In this document: one piece after another, positions 54,701-61,832 of the stretch
Position numbering within the stretch: the stretch's first letter is position 1
Layout: each line of letters begins with the position of its first letter
From: Flavobacterium indicum GPTSA100-9 = DSM 17447
Lineage (GTDB): Bacteria; Bacteroidota; Bacteroidia; Flavobacteriales; Flavobacteriaceae
Assembly: GCF_000455605.1 (NCBI RefSeq)
Contig: NC_017025.1
Span: 1,364,001-1,428,000, forward strand
Length of the DNA stretch: 64,000 nt
Reading direction: 5' to 3'
Translations under genes and position numbers: made by a program
The notes under the pieces: model-generated
The model's input: the letters and a program-made list of their open reading frames with translations, nothing else
Database searches by the model: none
What the model was told of the DNA's origin: nothing

Positions 54701-55073
54701 CTTTGAAACGACGAGCAGTTTCTTTAACAACAGCAAAAGCTTCAGGTAATATTTCATTCAATACTTTTTCTGAAATTTCATAAGCTTCTTTTTCAAGCTT
54801 GTCAATTTCATTATAAATATTTTCTCTTGCATCAATATCAGCTGTATTTTCAGCTTCCACTTTTAATTGTTCAATTTTAGCATCAATACCAGCTCTTGCT
54901 TCTTTAATTTTAGATTTAAAGTAAGTTGTTTTTGCACGTAAATCATCATTTGAAAGCTGTTGTAAGGCACCTTCAAATGATTTAATTTTATTTACAATTG
55001 GCTGAATGGCTTTAATATCATTGGCAGATTTATCTCCAACAAATATTTTTAAAATTGAATTTATAATACTCAT
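51726..55073 (-). CDS. secA: Preprotein translocase ATPase SecA
   Basis: A 1115-aa DEAD-like motor that drives proteins through SecYEG, about 200 residues longer than E. coli SecA, as usual in Bacteroidota owing to insertions in the first nucleotide-binding and helical regions. [14 protein letters not shown] (Walker A region), [21 protein letters not shown] (DEAD-type Walker B), [13 protein letters not shown] and [14 protein letters not shown] are all intact. The C terminus ends [14 protein letters not shown] and has no cysteine-containing zinc-binding tail, so SecB-dependent binding through that tail is not expected. Monocistronic with its own terminator. Confidence 0.97.
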   Translation of the reverse strand: [1115 protein letters not shown]

Positions 55074-55134
55074 AATTTATTATTTATAGGTTACCCTTTG
55101 TGGGGTGATTTTTTAATTGTAAAATTAACCAAAA

Positions 55135-55159
55135 AAAAAGTCTCACTTGGAGACTTTTT
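55135..55159 (-). terminator. Terminator downstream of the DUF2795-like gene
   Basis: Stem AAAAAGTCTC/GAGACTTTTT with a 5-nt loop, 19 bp past the stop on the minus strand. Confidence 0.85.
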
Positions 55160-55177
55160 AGTTGTGTTATTATTTTT

Positions 55178-55399
55178 TTAATATTCATCCTCGTTCCAAA
55201 GATAGTCTTCGTCAGTTGGATAATCTGGCCATATTTCTTCCATTGATTCGTAGATTTCTCCTTCATCTTCGATAGACTGCAAGTTTTCTACAACTTCTAA
55301 TGGAGCTCCTGTTCTAATAGCATAGTCGATTAACTCGTCTTTTGTTGCTGGCCAAGGCGCATCACTTAAATAGGATGCTAATTCTAACGTCCAATACAT
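55178..55399 (-). CDS. DUF2795-like small protein
   Basis: A 73-aa acidic protein. The first 45 residues (LSDAPWPATKDELIDYAIRTGAPLEVVENLQ) match the short helical DUF2795 fold, and the last 28 are a very acidic tail rich in Tyr and Trp (YESMEEIWPDYPTDEDYLWNEDEY). Function is unknown. It lies between secA and the cobalamin adenosyltransferase gene, all on the same strand, an order that recurs in Flavobacteria. No signal peptide. Confidence 0.75.
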   Translation of the reverse strand: MYWTLELASYLSDAPWPATKDELIDYAIRTGAPLEVVENLQSIEDEGEIYESMEEIWPDYPTDEDYLWNEDEY

Positions 55400-55520
55400 C
55401 TTTAATTAGATTTTTAGTTTTATGCAAAAATAATTTTTTAACTCAAAAAGTCAAGTTTTTTTTGAAATATTTTTTATTTATTTTTAAGAACGTATATTTT
55501 ATTATTTCAAACTGAGAAAT

Positions 55521-56099
55521 TTAGCTTTCGTTTTTTCTAGGAATCCACTTCACTTCCTCAGCGTGCAAATCATGTGACAACTTTCGTGCCAATACAAATA
55601 AGTAGTCAGAAAGTCGGTTTAAATAGGTTAAAACCTGTTCATCTATAGGTTCAATCTCGTTTAAATGGGTAGCTAAACGTTCAGCGCGTCTGCATACACA
55701 ACGGGTTACATGACAATATGACACAGTAGTATGACCGCCTGGTAATACAAAATGCGTCATAGGTGGTAGTTCCGCATCCATACTATCAATTTGAGTTTCT
55801 AATAATTCAATATCTTGATTTGAAATTCTATTAATATTTAATCGTGGTTGGCCATTTTTTAATACTTCTTTTTCGGGTGGAGTTGCCATAATCGCGCCAA
55901 CGGTGAACAATCGATCTTGAATTTCAATAAGAATTGCTTTGTATTCGGGATTAATATCTTGGTCACGAATTAACCCAATATAAGAATTTAATTCATCAAC
56001 AGTTCCATAGCTTTCAATACGGACATGGTGTTTTGGAACTCGTGTGCCTCCAAATAATGAAGTAGTACCTTTGTCGCCTGTTTTCGTGTAAACTTTCAT
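55521..56099 (-). CDS. PduO-type cob(I)alamin adenosyltransferase
   Basis: A 192-aa trimeric ATP:corrinoid adenosyltransferase. The ATP motif MKVYTKTGDKGTTSLFGGTRVPK is at the N terminus; the catalytic and cobalamin-pocket segment CHVTRCVCRRAERLATHL and the C-terminal NRLSDYLFVLAR are the family hallmarks. It makes adenosylcobalamin, the cofactor used by IcmF and methylmalonyl-CoA mutase. ATG 56099 is preferred over a TTG at 56108 because it starts the conserved motif exactly. It follows terC (9 bp after that stop) on the same strand. Confidence 0.94.
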   Translation of the reverse strand: MKVYTKTGDKGTTSLFGGTRVPKHHVRIESYGTVDELNSYIGLIRDQDINPEYKAILIEIQDRLFTVGAIMATPPEKEVLKNGQPRLNINRISNQDIELLETQIDSMDAELPPMTHFVLPGGHTTVSYCHVTRCVCRRAERLATHLNEIEPIDEQVLTYLNRLSDYLFVLARKLSHDLHAEEVKWIPRKNES

Positions 56100-56108
56100 C
56101 GGATACAA

Positions 56109-57047
56109 TTATTTATCTTGTTTTTTTAAAGAAACTAAAACACCAGCAGTTAAAGCAACAGCTATAAATCCGAGTGAAGCCCACTCAGGGAATTTAAAAT
56201 GATGAACTAATAGCATTTTTACGCCAACAAAAGTCAAAATTGCAATTAAACTGTACTCAATATAACTGAATTTTTCAAGCATATTTGCCAAGAAGAAATA
56301 CATGGAACGTAAACCTAATATTGCAAATATATTTGAGCTAAAAACAATAAACGGATCAGCTGTAATTGCTAAGATTGCAGGTACACTATCAACTGCAAAA
56401 AGAACATCCATTAATTCAATAACAATTAGAGCAATAAATAATGGTGTAACATAATTAATTCCATGTTCACGAATGAAGAATTTTTGTCCATGAATTTCAT
56501 GTTTAATTGGGAAAATTTTACCAATTAATTTGTAGACTTTTGAATCTTTAGGGTCGAATTCTTCTTCTTCGTTTGTGAATAACATTTTTAAAGCAGTAAA
56601 AATTAAAAATGCACCAAAAACATAAGTAATCCAATCAAATTTATTAATTAGTGCTACTCCCAAGAAAATCATTAGTCCTCTAAAGAAAATGGCACCTAGA
56701 ATTCCCCAAAACAAAACCCTATGTTGAAATTTTTGTGGAATTTTGAATGATGAAAAAATAATGGCTATAACAAATATATTATCTGCACTTAATGATAATT
56801 CAATTAAATATCCGGTAATGTATTTTAATGAAGCTTGGTATGGAGTTAAATTAGTCGGATTTGCTATGTATTCGTGTTTGTATAATAAATAGAGAACTCC
56901 AGAAAATAAGAATGATAATGTAACCCAAAGTACCGTCCATTGAGAAGCTTCTTTAGAGCTAATAACATGTGGGTTTTTGTTAAATACACCTAAATCTAAA
57001 GCTAAAAAAATGGCAATAGCGCATAAAAATATTATCCAAACAGTCAT
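56109..57047 (-). CDS. TerC family integral membrane protein (Alx-like)
   Basis: A 312-aa inner-membrane protein with about nine helices. ELSLSADNIFVIAIIFSSF and ELMDVLFAVDSVPAILAITADPFIVFSSNIFAILGLRSMYF hold the conserved acidic residues in membrane helices that define TerC. Characterised members export manganese or act in alkaline and tellurite resistance. It lies 9 bp before the cobalamin adenosyltransferase start and may share its transcript; a functional link is not evident. No Mn-riboswitch-like structure is visible in the 43-bp upstream gap. Confidence 0.9.
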   Translation of the reverse strand: MTVWIIFLCAIAIFLALDLGVFNKNPHVISSKEASQWTVLWVTLSFLFSGVLYLLYKHEYIANPTNLTPYQASLKYITGYLIELSLSADNIFVIAIIFSSFKIPQKFQHRVLFWGILGAIFFRGLMIFLGVALINKFDWITYVFGAFLIFTALKMLFTNEEEEFDPKDSKVYKLIGKIFPIKHEIHGQKFFIREHGINYVTPLFIALIVIELMDVLFAVDSVPAILAITADPFIVFSSNIFAILGLRSMYFFLANMLEKFSYIEYSLIAILTFVGVKMLLVHHFKFPEWASLGFIAVALTAGVLVSLKKQDK

Positions 57048-57090
57048 GATATTATTTGTTTTTCGACAAATATAAGGTTAAAAAATGATT

Positions 57091-57657
57091 TTATTTTTCC
57101 TTTAACATTTTTTGAATATTTAAATACCCTATATTATTTTTATCTAATTTGTTTTCAGTAGCTTCAGTAATTTTTAGTTGGTATTTTTCTTTGAATTCGG
57201 GATATAGAATATCTTGAACATTAAATATTTCATCTACAGCAACACCATAATAATCATCAATATGCGATTGAGCTCCTTTGAAACTAAATTTTTTATAAAA
57301 CTCAGTTTCTTTGACTTTTTTTATCGCTTCTGCTTTTGATTTAGCTACGATTAATTGTTTATGATGGTATTCTTCAAATTCATTCGGTAAATACCCGCCA
57401 AGATTAATGAAGAACAATTGAAAATTATTTTTAAAATTAGTTTTTTCAATAACTTCAATATTGTAATTTCCAACTCTAGTTACTTTTCTCCAACAATCAA
57501 TATGGAAAACACCATTAGCTTCTGGCCAAAAGTTGTTAATGGAAGGAATTAAGTTTTTTAATTCATTTGCAATTCCAAAAAACATATCATGCTGTTCAAT
57601 GAGTCTATTTTTGGGGGTACAACCGATTAGAATCATAAACAAATTCATTTCTTTCAT
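57091..57657 (-). CDS. DUF1543 domain protein
   Basis: A 188-aa soluble protein that matches DUF1543 in two half-repeats: MILIGCTPKNRLIEQHDMFFGIANELKNL with FHIDCWRKVTRVGNYNIEV, and a second region from about 95 with FVNLGGYLPNEFEEYHHKQLIVAKSKAEA and KFSFKGAQSHIDDYYGVAVDEIF. Function of the family is unknown. It lies divergently from glutamine synthetase III with a 121-bp shared upstream region, and 43 bp downstream is the terC start on the same strand. Confidence 0.8.
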   Translation of the reverse strand: MKEMNLFMILIGCTPKNRLIEQHDMFFGIANELKNLIPSINNFWPEANGVFHIDCWRKVTRVGNYNIEVIEKTNFKNNFQLFFINLGGYLPNEFEEYHHKQLIVAKSKAEAIKKVKETEFYKKFSFKGAQSHIDDYYGVAVDEIFNVQDILYPEFKEKYQLKITEATENKLDKNNIGYLNIQKMLKEK

Positions 57658-57681
57658 AGTTATTTAAAATTATTTTAATGA

Positions 57682-57704
57682 TACCCCTAAAAAAATAGGG
57701 GGTA
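57682..57704. promoter_or_regulatory. Inverted repeat upstream of glutamine synthetase III
   Basis: TACCCCTA, six A, TAGGGGGTA: a 4-to-5 C/G inverted repeat in AT-rich DNA, 75 bp before the ATG and 25 bp before the DUF1543 start, so it could act on either divergent gene. Confidence 0.45.
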
Positions 57705-57729
57705 AAGTTAAATGTTTTAATTTTTTTTG

Positions 57730-57737
57730 TATTTTTG
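57730..57737 (+). promoter_or_regulatory. -7 element of the glutamine synthetase III gene
   Basis: TATTTTTG fits TAnnTTTG and lies 41 bp before the ATG at 57779. No clear -33 TTG. Confidence 0.5.
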
Positions 57738-57778
57738 TCGTGTAAAATTAGAGGTATAATTTTAAAAACACAACTTTT

Positions 57779-59968
57779 ATGTCAACATTTCGTTTTCAAG
57801 CTTTAGGAAAAGCAAGTAGTAGAAAACCAGTTTCGTTCGAAGAAACTAACAAAAAATCTGAAATTTTTGGTTCTAATGTTTTTAACGATAAAGCCATGCG
57901 ACAGTTTTTAACTCCAGACGCATACAAAGCCGTTAAGAGTGCAATTGAACATGGGACAAAAATCGATAGAAAAATTGCAGATTATGTAGCCATGGGAATG
58001 AAAGAATGGGCATTGACAAAAAATGTGACACATTATACACACTGGTTCCAACCTTTAACTGGGACAACTGCTGAAAAGCATGACGCTTTTTTTGAAACCT
58101 CTTTCGATGGTTCAGATCCAGTTGAAAAATTTGGTGGAAGTCAATTAGTGCAACAAGAACCAGACGCTTCTTCTTTTCCAAATGGAGGAATTAGAAATAC
58201 TTTTGAAGCACGTGGTTATACTGCTTGGGATCCAACCTCACCAGCGTTTATTTTTGGTAGTACTTTGTGTATTCCAACTGTTTTTGTTTCGTATACTGGT
58301 GAAGCTTTAGATAACAAAACGCCTTTATTAAGAGCTTTAAGTGCTATTGATGCGGCTGCTACTGAAGTTGCAAAATATTTTGATAAAAATGTAAAAAAAG
58401 TAACGCCAACGTTAGGTTGGGAACAAGAATATTTCTTAGTCGATGCAGCTTTAGCCAATTCAAGACCAGATATTTTAGCTACAGGAAGAACGTTATTAGG
58501 ACATACTTCTTCTAAAGGACAACAGTTGGATGACCATTATTTTGGTTCTATTCCAACGCGTGTTTTACAATACATGAGAGAATTGGAGTATGAGTGTATG
58601 TTATTAGGTATTCCTGTAAAAACACGTCACAATGAAGTAGCGCCAGGTCAGTTTGAATTAGCTCCTATTTTTGAAGAAACAAATTTAGCAGTAGATCACA
58701 ACTCTTTATTGATGGATGTTATGCAAAAAGTAGCAGAACGTCATGATTTTAAAGTTTTATTCCATGAAAAACCTTTTAAAGGAGTTAATGGATCTGGAAA
58801 ACACAATAACTGGTCTTTAGCTACGGATACAGGAGTTAATTTATTATCGCCAGGTAAAACGCCAATGAGTAATTTACAATTCTTAACGTTCTTTATTAAT
58901 ACAATTAAAGCTGTTAATAATTATGAGGAATTATTAAGAGCGTCAATTGCTTCAGCGAGTAATGATCATCGCTTAGGAGCTAATGAAGCACCTCCAGCAA
59001 TTATTTCTGTTTTTATTGGGCAACAATTGACTAAAGTGTTGGCGGAATTAGAAGGTGTTACTAAAGGTAAGTTATCTCCAAAAGAAAAAACAGATTTAAA
59101 ATTAAATGTTGTTGGTAAATTACCCGATGTTTTATTAGATAATACCGACAGAAATAGAACTTCTCCATTTGCTTTTACAGGTAATAAATTTGAATTTAGA
59201 GCAGTTGGTTCATCGGCAAATTGTGCTGTTTCAATGACTACTTTAAATTCTATTGTGGCTAAACAATTAATTGATTTCAAAAAAGAAGTTGATGCTTTAG
59301 TTGAGAAAAAAGATTTGAAAAAAGACGAAGCAATTTTCAATATCTTAAGAGAATATATCAAAGAAACGAAGAATATTTTATTCGAAGGAGATGGATATAG
59401 TGAGGCGTGGGAAAAAGAAGCTAAAAAACGTGGTTTAAGTAATCATAAAACAACTCCAAAAGCTTTGAAAGCAAAAGTTTCAAAAGAAGCAGTGAAGTTG
59501 TTCGAAGAATTAGGTGTAATGAATCATGTGGAAGTAGAAGCTCGTTATGAAATTGAATTAGAAGAATACACTAAAAAAATCCAAATCGAAGGTAGAGTTT
59601 TAGGTGATATTGCTCGTAATCACGTAATTCCTACGGCTATTAAATACCAAAATACGTTGATCGAAAACGTGAAAGGTTTGAAAGAAATTTTCGGAAAAGA
59701 TTTTGAAAAAATTGCTAAAGAACAAATTGGCTTAATTAAAGAAATTTCAGAACACATTGAAGGAATCAATAGAAATATTGATGCCATGATTGAAGAGCGT
59801 AAAAAAGCAAACAATTTAAACAGTGCTGAAAAAATGGCTGAAGCTTATTGTGATAAAGTTAAACCTTATTTTGAAATCATTAGAGAACATTCTGATAAAT
59901 TAGAATTGTTAGTTGATGATGAAATGTGGACATTAACGAAATACAGAGAATTATTATTTGTAAAATAA
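57779..59968 (+). CDS. glnN: Glutamine synthetase type III
   Basis: A 729-aa enzyme, the length expected of GSIII (type I is about 450). It makes glutamine from glutamate, ammonium and ATP in the cytoplasm, as a dodecamer. FNDKAMRQFLTPDAYKAVKSAI, THYTHWFQPLTGTTAEKHDAF, GWEQEYFLVD (first metal Glu region), HNEVAPGQFELAPIFEETN, HEKPFKGVNGSGKHNNWSL and RTSPFAFTGNKFEFRAVGSSANCA are GSIII signatures. It has its own promoter and terminator. The upstream inverted repeat is a candidate nitrogen-control site. Confidence 0.96.
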   Translation: MSTFRFQALGKASSRKPVSFEETNKKSEIFGSNVFNDKAMRQFLTPDAYKAVKSAIEHGTKIDRKIADYVAMGMKEWALTKNVTHYTHWFQPLTGTTAEKHDAFFETSFDGSDPVEKFGGSQLVQQEPDASSFPNGGIRNTFEARGYTAWDPTSPAFIFGSTLCIPTVFVSYTGEALDNKTPLLRALSAIDAAATEVAKYFDKNVKKVTPTLGWEQEYFLVDAALANSRPDILATGRTLLGHTSSKGQQLDDHYFGSIPTRVLQYMRELEYECMLLGIPVKTRHNEVAPGQFELAPIFEETNLAVDHNSLLMDVMQKVAERHDFKVLFHEKPFKGVNGSGKHNNWSLATDTGVNLLSPGKTPMSNLQFLTFFINTIKAVNNYEELLRASIASASNDHRLGANEAPPAIISVFIGQQLTKVLAELEGVTKGKLSPKEKTDLKLNVVGKLPDVLLDNTDRNRTSPFAFTGNKFEFRAVGSSANCAVSMTTLNSIVAKQLIDFKKEVDALVEKKDLKKDEAIFNILREYIKETKNILFEGDGYSEAWEKEAKKRGLSNHKTTPKALKAKVSKEAVKLFEELGVMNHVEVEARYEIELEEYTKKIQIEGRVLGDIARNHVIPTAIKYQNTLIENVKGLKEIFGKDFEKIAKEQIGLIKEISEHIEGINRNIDAMIEERKKANNLNSAEKMAEAYCDKVKPYFEIIREHSDKLELLVDDEMWTLTKYRELLFVK

Positions 59969-59989
59969 TCATTTTTACTTTAAAGTTTG

Positions 59990-60021
59990 AAAGCCTATCG
60001 TAATTGATAGGCTTTTTTTTT
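59990..60021 (+). terminator. Terminator of glutamine synthetase III
   Basis: Stem AAGCCTATC/GATAGGCTT with a 6-nt loop and nine T. The T-tract is shared with the promoter of the downstream OmpA array. Confidence 0.92.
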
Positions 60022-60050
60022 GGTCAATACAATAAAATGTTCTATTTTTC
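60019..60050 (+). promoter_or_regulatory. Promoter of the OmpA-like array
   Basis: TTTG (60019-60022), a 20-bp spacer and TATTTTTC (60043-60050) approximate the Bacteroidota pattern; it begins in the T-tract of the preceding terminator. Confidence 0.5.
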
Positions 60051-60074
60051 GACAGCTATAAACCCAAACCAACT

Positions 60075-60905
60075 ATGCGCTATTTTTTGTTAATGTTAGC
60101 ACTAACTTCAACTGCTTATTCTCAGGAGAAGTTTGCTGTTTACTTCGATACAGATAAATATGTTTTAACGCCTGAACAATCAAAACAATTAGAAAATTTT
60201 TTAAGAAATAATCAAGTTGTATTTAAAAAAGTAACAGGATTTTGCGATTTCAGAGCAAGTAATGCCTATAACTACCAACTAGGTTTAAATAGAGCAAATA
60301 ATATATTAGACCAATTACCAATTGAAGATAAAGCTTTAATTTCAGTAGTTTCAAAAGGGGAAGATTTCAAACAAAATGCTGCTCTTTGGAAAAATAGAAG
60401 AGTAGAAATTGAATATGAAAAATTTATTCCTTTAGAAGAAACGGTGACAAAAGAAGAAGTAGTTGCTGAGCCGCAACCCCTAAGTATACATACAATAGAA
60501 CCAATTGTAGATGAATATCCTTCAGAATTACAAAAGAAAATTATAAATGCCAATGTGGGTGATAAAATACTTTTAAGTAATTTAAATTTTTACGTTAGAA
60601 GTGATGAGTTTTATCCTGAATCTATTCCTGTTTTAGTCGATTTATATGAAGTGTTGGAAAAAAATCCCAACATGAAAGTTGAAATTCAAGGGCATATTTG
60701 TTGTACTCCTGGTCGCGATTTAGAAGAGTTTTCTCTTAGACGTTGTATTGCCGTTTATAATTTTTTAGTGGATAGTGGTATAGCAGAAGATCGAATGACT
60801 TATGTAGGTTTCGATGCTACAAAACCCATTTTTCCTTTACCTGAAAAAAATGAAGAAGAACGAAAAGCCAACAGACGTGTAGAAATTATGATTTTAGAAA
60901 AATAA
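60075..60905 (+). CDS. OmpA-like protein A1 with di-cysteine motif
   Basis: A 276-aa exported protein (signal 1-17, TSTAYSQ) made of two OmpA-C-like halves. The N-terminal half (about 18-116) keeps a degenerate motif: VTGFC57-D58 and KNRRVEI. The C-terminal half (about 160-276) is a good OmpA-C domain (FYPESIPVLVDLYEVL, ANRRVEIMILEK), but its core reads IQGHIC209-C210-TPG where canonical proteins have GHTD, and it has an extra Cys224 in SLRRC. It probably sits in the periplasm. It is 4 bp before B1 and most like A2. Confidence 0.85.
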   Translation: MRYFLLMLALTSTAYSQEKFAVYFDTDKYVLTPEQSKQLENFLRNNQVVFKKVTGFCDFRASNAYNYQLGLNRANNILDQLPIEDKALISVVSKGEDFKQNAALWKNRRVEIEYEKFIPLEETVTKEEVVAEPQPLSIHTIEPIVDEYPSELQKKIINANVGDKILLSNLNFYVRSDEFYPESIPVLVDLYEVLEKNPNMKVEIQGHICCTPGRDLEEFSLRRCIAVYNFLVDSGIAEDRMTYVGFDATKPIFPLPEKNEEERKANRRVEIMILEK

Positions 60906-60909
60906 GAGT

Positions 60910-61761
60910 ATGCAGTTGCGGTTTTTTATATTTTTTGGGTTGTCTTTTTATTTTTCTTTGGCTCAAGAACAAGTTTCTTTTTATTTTCAATCTGATAAAT
61001 TTGAATTAGAACAGGAGCAAGTATCACTTTTAAATAAATGGATTGAAAATAATACTGATTCTAAAATTATTTCCATTATTGGAGAAGCAGATGCAAATGG
61101 AACAACAACTTATAATGAAGTTTTATCAGTTAAGCGAGTAGATTATATTGTACAGAAAATTAATAATAAAATTCAAGTAAGAGCAGATTTTAAGAAAGTA
61201 GGTTTAGGAGAGTCGAAAATTTCATCTTCTATAGATGCTGAAAATAGAAAAGTGACTATTTATTTTTTAAGTAAAACAAAACTTCACTTGGAAGAATTCA
61301 TTATTAATGATTTAACGGTTCTAAAAAAATTAGATTCTATTACTATTGTTTCTGTTGAGAAATTAAATTTTTCTCCTAAGTTAGCAATAGAGGCGGTAAT
61401 AAAAAAAGCACCTGTTGGAACTTTATTTACTTTAGAAGATATACAATTTCAGTTTGATTCTGCTGAACTAATGAAATCTGCCAAAATTGAATTAGATAAT
61501 TGGTTGACAGTATTAAATGAAAATCCTCAAATGAAAATAGTGATTCAAGGACACATTTGTTGTATTCCTAAAGACGAAATTTTATTATCATCACAACGAG
61601 CAAAATCGGTTATGAAATATTTTATTAGTAGAGGCATTTCAGAAGATAGAATGCATTATATAGGCTTTGGTTCTTCTCGTCCAAAATATAAAATTCCTGA
61701 AAAAAATGGTTATGAAGCATTAATGAATCGAAGAGTAGAAATTGTAATTTTAGAAAAATAA
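60910..61761 (+). CDS. OmpA-like protein B1 with di-cysteine motif
   Basis: A 283-aa exported protein (signal 1-19, SFYFSLAQ). The N-terminal half (about 20-120) keeps Asp61 (IIGEADANG, the peptidoglycan-binding Asp position), a VKRVDYI helix and ENRKVTIYF. The C-terminal half (about 165-283) has FQFDSAELMKSAKIELDNWL, IQGHIC217-C218-IPKDE, SSQRAKSVMKYF and NRRVEIVILEK. The third Cys of the A type is absent. It is in one operon with A1 (4-bp gap), and its closest relative in the window is B2, with the cysteine pair at the same residue numbers. Confidence 0.85.
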   Translation: MQLRFFIFFGLSFYFSLAQEQVSFYFQSDKFELEQEQVSLLNKWIENNTDSKIISIIGEADANGTTTYNEVLSVKRVDYIVQKINNKIQVRADFKKVGLGESKISSSIDAENRKVTIYFLSKTKLHLEEFIINDLTVLKKLDSITIVSVEKLNFSPKLAIEAVIKKAPVGTLFTLEDIQFQFDSAELMKSAKIELDNWLTVLNENPQMKIVIQGHICCIPKDEILLSSQRAKSVMKYFISRGISEDRMHYIGFGSSRPKYKIPEKNGYEALMNRRVEIVILEK

Positions 61762-61790
61762 GTTGTTACAATTTTAATCAATAGTATACT

Positions 61791-61832
61791 AACTCTCAAA
61801 ATAAACTTTATAGTTTTATGAGAGTTTTTTTT
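61791..61832 (+). terminator. Terminator-like hairpin containing the A2 start codon
   Basis: Outer stem AACTCTCA/TGAGAGTT and inner stem AAACT/AGTTT, followed by eight T. The ATG of the next gene (61818) lies at the base of the 3' arm, so the hairpin would both end the A1-B1 transcript and, in read-through RNA, sequester the start of A2. Confidence 0.65.

Noticed and set aside
55084..55266. 60-codon minus-strand frame next to secA
   Set aside because: It runs through the terminator of the DUF2795-like gene and overlaps that gene in another frame.
57682..57704. Interpreting the C/G inverted repeat before glnN as a DUF1543 terminator
   Set aside because: It lies upstream of both divergent genes, so it cannot terminate either one.
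58966..59361. 131-codon minus-strand frame inside glutamine synthetase III
   Set aside because: Antisense to conserved GSIII motifs; no independent evidence for a gene.
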